From Symbiodinium natans (lineage: Eukaryota > Sar > Dinophyceae > Suessiales > Symbiodiniaceae): a stretch of 64,000 nt of DNA. Made by a program: the position numbers and the translations under genes. Every line of letters begins with the position of its first letter. The first letter of the stretch is position 1. The notes beneath the pieces are model-generated. The model worked only from the letters and a program-made list of their open reading frames with translations, did not search any database and was not told the origin of the DNA. Of the stretch, positions 59,399 through 64,000 are shown piece after piece. The stretch covers positions 185,001-249,000 of the forward strand of contig CAJNDS010002528.1 of NCBI GenBank assembly GCA_905221605.1. The letters run 5' to 3'.

Positions 59399-59579
59399 CT
59401 CTCAAGTCATACCCTAAGCCCTAAACCCTAAACCCTACATGAACTCTAAGGGGGGTTCTCATGGCTTCGCAGGCTGGAGCTTGCCTACCGGGCCTTAAAA
59501 AGCCACCGCGCAGCTGACGGCGGAGGAGCTTCGGTTAGGGAACGGCGCATCAGGTTTCTTTCGGTTTCCTGAATTGTGT

Positions 59580-59925
59580 TTGCAAAGGGGGGGGGGACTG
59601 CGCCCCCTCCAATCCCCCGCTTTTTTGTAACGGTGCAAAGCGTGCTGCAAAGCATATGAATCTTGTTGAAACTCATGATGTGAGCATTGTGTTTGCAAAT
59701 AGGGGGGGGGCGGCTGCGCTCCCCCGATTTTTTTTTAAAGCTGTGCAAAGCGTGCTTCAACTCTTCTGAATCTTGCTGAAACCCATTGTCTGAGCATTGT
59801 GGTGTCAAATTGGGGGGCCCCCCCCCGCCCCCAACCCCCCGCTGTGTTTTAAGCCGTGCAGAGCATGCTTCAAAGCCTAAGAACTTGTGGAAGCCCATCA
59901 TGTGAGCATTGTGTTTCTAAGCCAA
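59580..59925 (-). repeat. ~112-bp tandem repeat, three copies, open on the minus strand
   Basis: Three degenerate units start with G- or C-runs at about 59586, 59701 and 59812. Each contains GTGCAAAGCGTGCT..., AACT/CATC-type ends and TGAGCATTGTG. A 138-codon minus frame (59901-59485) reads through all three, giving repeated HKF/KxHALHS/GGG-PPP patterns. The frame probably reflects repeat structure rather than a gene. Confidence 0.7.
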
Positions 59926-60427
59926 AAGCCCCAACCAAAAACAAAAAAACCCAGAAAAAAACAAAAGCACTTCCTTATTTAATTCCGTGCCCTCTGCTTC
60001 GTGATCGCTGCATGCGGAACGACTGCAATCCAAAATAAGCCGCCTACGCCTACGCTGCAGGAGCGCACGCGGTCGGAGCTAGCAGCGGCGCTGCGGTGCA
60101 GGCTGATAGTGTGTCACTTGAGTTTGAAGGGTTAGCTCCAGCAGAACCAGTCGACTCTGCTCTGTGGGGGCTGCTGATTGAACGACTGTGTCAGGAAGCT
60201 ATGGATCGACATGCAGTCGTATGCTCAGCACATCTCAGCACATCAATGCTGACGTGTCACTTGCCACGAAGAGTAAAGCTCGCAAAGCTTTGAGACAGCT
60301 AGCTGAGAGTAGGGCAAGAGCCAAGAGTCTAATATCTCCAATGGCTACAGTCTGGGCTCAGATAGGCACGTGCTTCAAAGGGGCACCCTCGCTTCCACAG
60401 CCGCCATCGGCTTTTGCGTAGATTCCC

Positions 60428-62155
60428 ATGGACAGTCCGCGGACACTGGCGGCTATGAAGCTGCACAGGTCGATCTCACCAGATCGCTGGTGTGTGACCT
60501 ATGAGGACCTGTGCTACCTTCGAGACCAGGTGAAGCAAGCCATCCAACGCGGAACCATCACGGAGCACGAGGGGAGGGCGGGTGAGCTTGGCCCAAGCAT
60601 ATATGTCGTGAATGACCAGTACATCAAGCCTGTGACCTATGCGGCTGGAAAGATGAGCTGGTCGCTCATGAGGAATGGAAAGGGTCTGGAGTGCCACATC
60701 TTCATCAGCCACGCGTGGATCGAAGGTGTTTTCGAGTTCATTGTGAAGGTTCTGTTTTCGTGGCCACAGGGTGCAAAGAGTGCGTGGATGTGCACTTTAG
60801 CCATACCCCAGAACCTTGACATCGGGGATCTGATCAAGGTTCCAAGAGAATCACCTTTCGCCCTGGCCTTGAATGTCGCTTCGCATGTTCTCGTCGTGCC
60901 CAACCACTACAAAAGCATCTACACCAGGCTGTGGTGCTCTTATGAAGCCTACCTTGCGCATGAGTGCGGGAAGGTCATTGTCATTGCTCGAGCATCCCAG
61001 TGGCCACAGACCAGGCGCAGCCTCATGATCATCAGCCTGGCGATACCTCCTGGTGTGATTCTGGGCATCGTCGCAAGGATGTCCATTCCTGGAGCTCTGA
61101 ACAACTTCGGACCGGCGGTGGCGATAGTTGCTGGTGCCTGCACCTTGCTGTGGCCATGGCCAGCAAGTCGCGGCCGATTGGCAACAAATTTTGTTGCTGT
61201 CCTGGCGCTTTCCTGCATGACTGTGGCCTGGGAAAACAGGGTTTACTACTGGCAGGAGGACATACCAATAGTGTTCCTGAGCATCGTCCAGCGCCTGCTC
61301 TTTGTCTTTAACGTGGTCTTCTTTTACGTGACGGAAGTGGATCGCGTCAGAAGCATACAGAAGAAGAATGAGGCAGAACAGCTCAGCCGGGGTTTCCAGT
61401 CCTCCATCACCCACTCTGAAGTCTCTCACAAACCTGATGGAGACATGATTTGGGAAGACATTGGAAACAAGGTGGAAGATGTGGACCATGCTATTGAAGT
61501 GCTTATGGTAGCAGGCGCATCGACCCCTTCATTGAGGCATGCTTCGCTCCTGGGCGTAGACATTACGGGCGCGGGCCACGTGGAGTTTGGACTTCCTTCT
61601 GTCAACCTCGGACCTTTCGTGCTCCTGGCCATTGGTGACTTTCTGCTTGCTGCTCTCTATGCCGAAGGGCAAAATGTCTACCTCGCGATCATGACGGTGT
61701 CCATTCTCTCCCGGTTTGCTTTGGCAGTAGTCCTGTTCAGGACAAAGGACCTGGACGCTAGGTGCTTCCTGCTGAAAGTCGTCTCCAAATGGGGGTTTCT
61801 GAACCTGATGTTGGCTTTGGTCATATTTATACTTATGTTCTTGCTGCCAGAAGTCGGCCTGTTGCCATTGACTTTATGGCACGGTGTGAATCACACTTCC
61901 TACTTCTGGATGCTGGTCCTGTCGCTGCTCGGCATCCGTGGTGTGGCCGCCTTGCCTTGTGGTCGTATCCTCCTCCGCATTTTTCTCCCCTGGGGCTGCC
62001 CACGCTTCCGGCGACCGCGACCTCGTTCAGCAAAGTCCGAGCACGTGGAGGAGTCGATGGTCATGAAAGACTTGCCTCTGAAGCCTGAGTCCGTGTCCGC
62101 GGAATCCGCGGACTTGGAGAACGCCTGCGACGATGATGACGTCGTGGAGCTCTAA
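60428..62155 (+). CDS. TIR-like domain fused to a multi-membrane protein (dinoflagellate 'FISHAW' type)
   Basis: An intronless frame of 575 aa from ATG 60428. Residues about 88-185 have a TIR-like pattern: HIFISHAWIEG (first strand), a WP...W segment, and ASHVLVVPNHYKSIYTRLWC SYEAYLA near 151-176, similar to the S-x-x-WC-x-x-E motif of TIR folds; the catalytic Glu of TIR NADases would align with the Glu of SYEA. From about 195 on there are roughly eight hydrophobic segments in two groups (195-320 and 400-530) separated by a charged loop with WEDIGNKVEDVDHAIEV. The C-terminus is basic, then acidic (NACDDDDVVEL). I know this layout from dinoflagellate predicted proteins without assigned function; TIR assignment is by pattern only. 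Codon use looks like the channel gene's. Confidence 0.75.
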   Translation: MDSPRTLAAMKLHRSISPDRWCVTYEDLCYLRDQVKQAIQRGTITEHEGRAGELGPSIYVVNDQYIKPVTYAAGKMSWSLMRNGKGLECHIFISHAWIEGVFEFIVKVLFSWPQGAKSAWMCTLAIPQNLDIGDLIKVPRESPFALALNVASHVLVVPNHYKSIYTRLWCSYEAYLAHECGKVIVIARASQWPQTRRSLMIISLAIPPGVILGIVARMSIPGALNNFGPAVAIVAGACTLLWPWPASRGRLATNFVAVLALSCMTVAWENRVYYWQEDIPIVFLSIVQRLLFVFNVVFFYVTEVDRVRSIQKKNEAEQLSRGFQSSITHSEVSHKPDGDMIWEDIGNKVEDVDHAIEVLMVAGASTPSLRHASLLGVDITGAGHVEFGLPSVNLGPFVLLAIGDFLLAALYAEGQNVYLAIMTVSILSRFALAVVLFRTKDLDARCFLLKVVSKWGFLNLMLALVIFILMFLLPEVGLLPLTLWHGVNHTSYFWMLVLSLLGIRGVAALPCGRILLRIFLPWGCPRFRRPRPRSAKSEHVEESMVMKDLPLKPESVSAESADLENACDDDDVVEL

Positions 62156-62393
62156 ACTTTAAACAAATGTTTGCCACGTTGATGTCTTTAACGCAAGCGC
62201 TTTGGTCGGACCTTGCAGTCTTTTTTTAAAGCAGGAGATTGCAGGCTTTCCAAGCCAATTTGCAGTAAATACGTTGGTTGTTTCTGTGAGGAAATTCCTC
62301 CTGTTGTGCACTACGAAGTATGTCCCAGGGCCCAAGATGCAAACGTCCAAGCCCTAATGTTTTCGACCTGCCGCCTGCGATGGTCCTCGAGAT

Positions 62394-62455
62394 CAGACAA
62401 GTGGAAGCAAACGAAACGTTTGCATGGTTCGAACCGCCTCGGGACCACTTGTCTG
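62394..62455 (+). ncRNA. Candidate structured RNA: 11-bp stem enclosing two hairpins
   Basis: CAGACAAGTGG (62394-62404) pairs perfectly with CCACTTGTCTG (62445-62455). Inside are GCAAACG/CGTTTGC with an AAA loop (62407-62423) and the palindrome GGTTCGAACC (62426-62435). TGCGAT/ATCGCA flank the whole. It lies 240 bp past the TIR-like gene, so it may be a 3'-UTR structure. It is not a proper tRNA: stem lengths and loops do not fit. Confidence 0.4.
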
Positions 62456-62509
62456 GTAAGCATCGGAGGCCTAGCGATCGCACGGAGAAAAAGCGTATCG
62501 CATTTACAT

Positions 62510-62620
62510 ACATACATATATATACATGAAGTATACTAGTAATACTGATAACACTCTGATTACATGTATATAGATAGATAGATATATGTATATATATATA
62601 TATATATTTGCACATATATT
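62510..62620. repeat. (CATA)/(GATA)/(TA)n microsatellite
   Basis: CATA units, GATAGATAGATA, then a (TA) run of about 11 units, AT-rich throughout. Confidence 0.85.
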
Positions 62621-63285
62621 ATCTTATGTGTTATATCTCGTATGTTGCATTAAGTAGTACATTTTCACTGTAGCACTGCTAGTACATACTCATGGGCTGC
62701 TTGTTTGGGTCGATTCCAGCGGCCGCTTGGAGGCCGGGAGCAGCTCGAAACGTCGGACTCCCAGAGGCGACTTTGAGAGGAGTTCAGGGAATGTGGATGC
62801 CATGGTGTACTTTGATTTCAGTATGGCGATGCTATAATTATCGGGTGACGATGGTCCCGTTATAGTAGAGTTGTAGTATAAGTATAGCATTTCTTTGGTA
62901 AGCCTTGTGCTGTGCTATGCCATGCCATGCTGTGCTGTGCTATGCTTGTGCTGCTAGTGTGTGGTGCCCGTGTATCTGAGTTGTGTGAGGCCAGCTCAGG
63001 ACAGCCTTGCGGGAGGCATGCCTGCAGCACTTGTGAACTATCGTGGCCCTATGTTATAGATTTTTCCCAGCTGAAGAGGCCTCGACTGTGAGGCGCGCTT
63101 GCAGACCTTGCGCGAGGCAAGTGCTGGATAGTGCCACGAACCTTTCTCTCGGGTGGTGAGCGATTCGCGGCAACCAGCCCGTGTTTGGAGTTGCGTTGCA
63201 GGCTGCAGATCGCAGATCGCATCTCCTGCTCGAACAGTGTGAGCACTCGCCTCCACCAAAGCCCAGGGTTTTCAAACTAATTGAA

Positions 63286-64000
63286 AGAATCACTGGCTGA
63301 AAGAAATGCAGCCGGTGCAGTTGAGAACTGGAGCTGCCCGAGCTCGGTAGTTCGGACAGTTGCGCTAGACATGAATTTGCGCGGACTGCGTGCATGGGAG
63401 TCGCGGGTAGTTCACTAGTTGTCGATGAAAAGGGCAACGGCCGAAAGGTTTAGAATCTTAGAATGTGCGAGAATGATTTGCGACTTCCCCAACGTCATGT
63501 CAGGCAAAGCCTGGGACTTGGTTTGGCAATGCAAAGGGAAGCAAAGACACCAGCTCACCTCATTCACGGACGGTGGCGCAAGCTATTCTCTTGTTGCATG
63601 TGCTGTGCCAGAGCTTGACCATAGCAACCATGGCCAGTGAGCCAGCATGGGAATGACACAAAGCGAATTCTCGATACATCTAGGTCCCATGGTTCGAAGT
63701 GCTAAATTCTGAACCCCCTCAAACCACGGGTTGCCCTCAGTCTTCCTGCCCTGCATGTGCCAGGAGGCTCAGCGTTTTGTTGTGCACGACGAGCCACACT
63801 TTTGTAAGGGCGTAGGGCATAGGGGCATAGGCGACGGAAGCAGGGGTGTTGAGGTAGCCGCTAGCTACTACAGTTGGTTTATGAAAGCTTGTTGTCGAGC
63901 TCCCGGGTCCCTGCGCAGTGCCGAAGCTCATGCTGGGGTCGGTGGTTTGGAAACAGAAGCTCGTCGTGGGTGCCATGTCTGCGATTTTGCTTCTTGGGGG
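63286..64000 (+). repeat. Segmental duplication, copy 2, running off the window
   Basis: Near-identical to 57591-58297. The junction on the left is sharp: sequence before 63286 is unrelated to that before 57591. Confidence 0.95.
63975..64000 (+). CDS. Second DUF218 gene, first codons only (cut by window edge)
   Basis: ATG at 63975 begins MSAILLLG, identical to the gene at 58272. The remainder lies outside the window, so whether this copy is intact is unknown. Confidence 0.6.

Larger units (their letters stand above)
58852..60427. other. Repeat-rich spacer between DUF218 and the TIR-like gene
   Basis: Holds the TATAG minisatellite, a 110-bp hairpin element and a 112-bp tandem repeat listed separately. 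A frame at 60188-60421 (77 aa) ends with TAG six bases before the next ATG and lies in the same frame; it may be leader sequence or an exon remnant. Confidence 0.4.

Noticed and set aside
62394-62455. tRNA gene
   Set aside because: GGTTCGAACC resembles a T arm, but the outer stem is 11 bp, there is no D arm and the middle hairpin has a 3-nt loop.
1-64000. CRISPR array or bacterial operon
   Set aside because: No regularly spaced direct repeats of CRISPR type; introns and telomere heptamers indicate a eukaryotic nucleus.

Overview
The window reads as nuclear DNA of a dinoflagellate. The evidence is short multi-exon genes whose introns use GC and GA as well as GT donors, interstitial (TTTAGGG)n/(CCCTAAA)n arrays, a 13-base match to the 3' end of the dinoflagellate spliced leader, gene families typical of these algae (globin-ankyrin-channel, PPR, multi-membrane 'FISHAW' proteins), and large retroelement polyproteins. 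All recognisable host genes lie on the + strand, as expected for unidirectional dinoflagellate clusters. Species cannot be told from sequence alone.

Layout. 1-11.4 kb is a retroelement block. A + strand polyprotein tail (RT connection, RNase H, then conserved dinoflagellate-type domains) enters from the left edge and converges on a - strand series: a gag-like polyprotein with a complete-looking Tpt1/KptA RNA 2'-phosphotransferase domain, zinc fingers and a SWIM finger (6.5-2.5 kb), preceded by a 1,296-codon - strand frame with integrase, a Rossmann/methyltransferase-like stretch and reverse transcriptase in that order (10.6-6.7 kb). A PLD-fold gene diverges at 10.6-11.4 kb. The gag-like part is broken by several frameshifts, one caused by an exact 16-bp tandem duplication.

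12.2-15.0 kb holds a three-exon (or more) gene for a globin-ankyrin-TRP-like ion channel, with a relict spliced leader upstream. 15-26 kb is gene-poor: remnants of a PPR gene are scattered among telomere-like arrays, a 1.4-kb polypurine tract and small hairpin elements. 26.7-40.6 kb contains many short coiled-coil exons that I could not join into one model. 44.0-44.9 kb is a probable METTL21-type methyltransferase, 46.3-47.0 kb an intronless ZRANB2-like SR protein, 48.3-50.9 kb an enoyl-CoA hydratase/isomerase gene whose largest intron begins with TTTAGGG repeats and ends with CCCTAAA repeats. 52.4-57 kb has partially readable unknown genes. 57.6-64 kb contains a DUF218 gene, a TIR-like/multi-membrane gene, and a second start of the DUF218 locus at the right edge (direct duplication about 5.7 kb apart).

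The most unusual items are the Tpt1 domain carried by a retroelement, the integrase-before-RT order with Ty3-type domains, the pairing of telomere-like repeats with intron ends, and several hairpin elements, three of them exactly 110 bp with different termini. Splice sites given below were inferred by eye from reading-frame and protein-family continuity.
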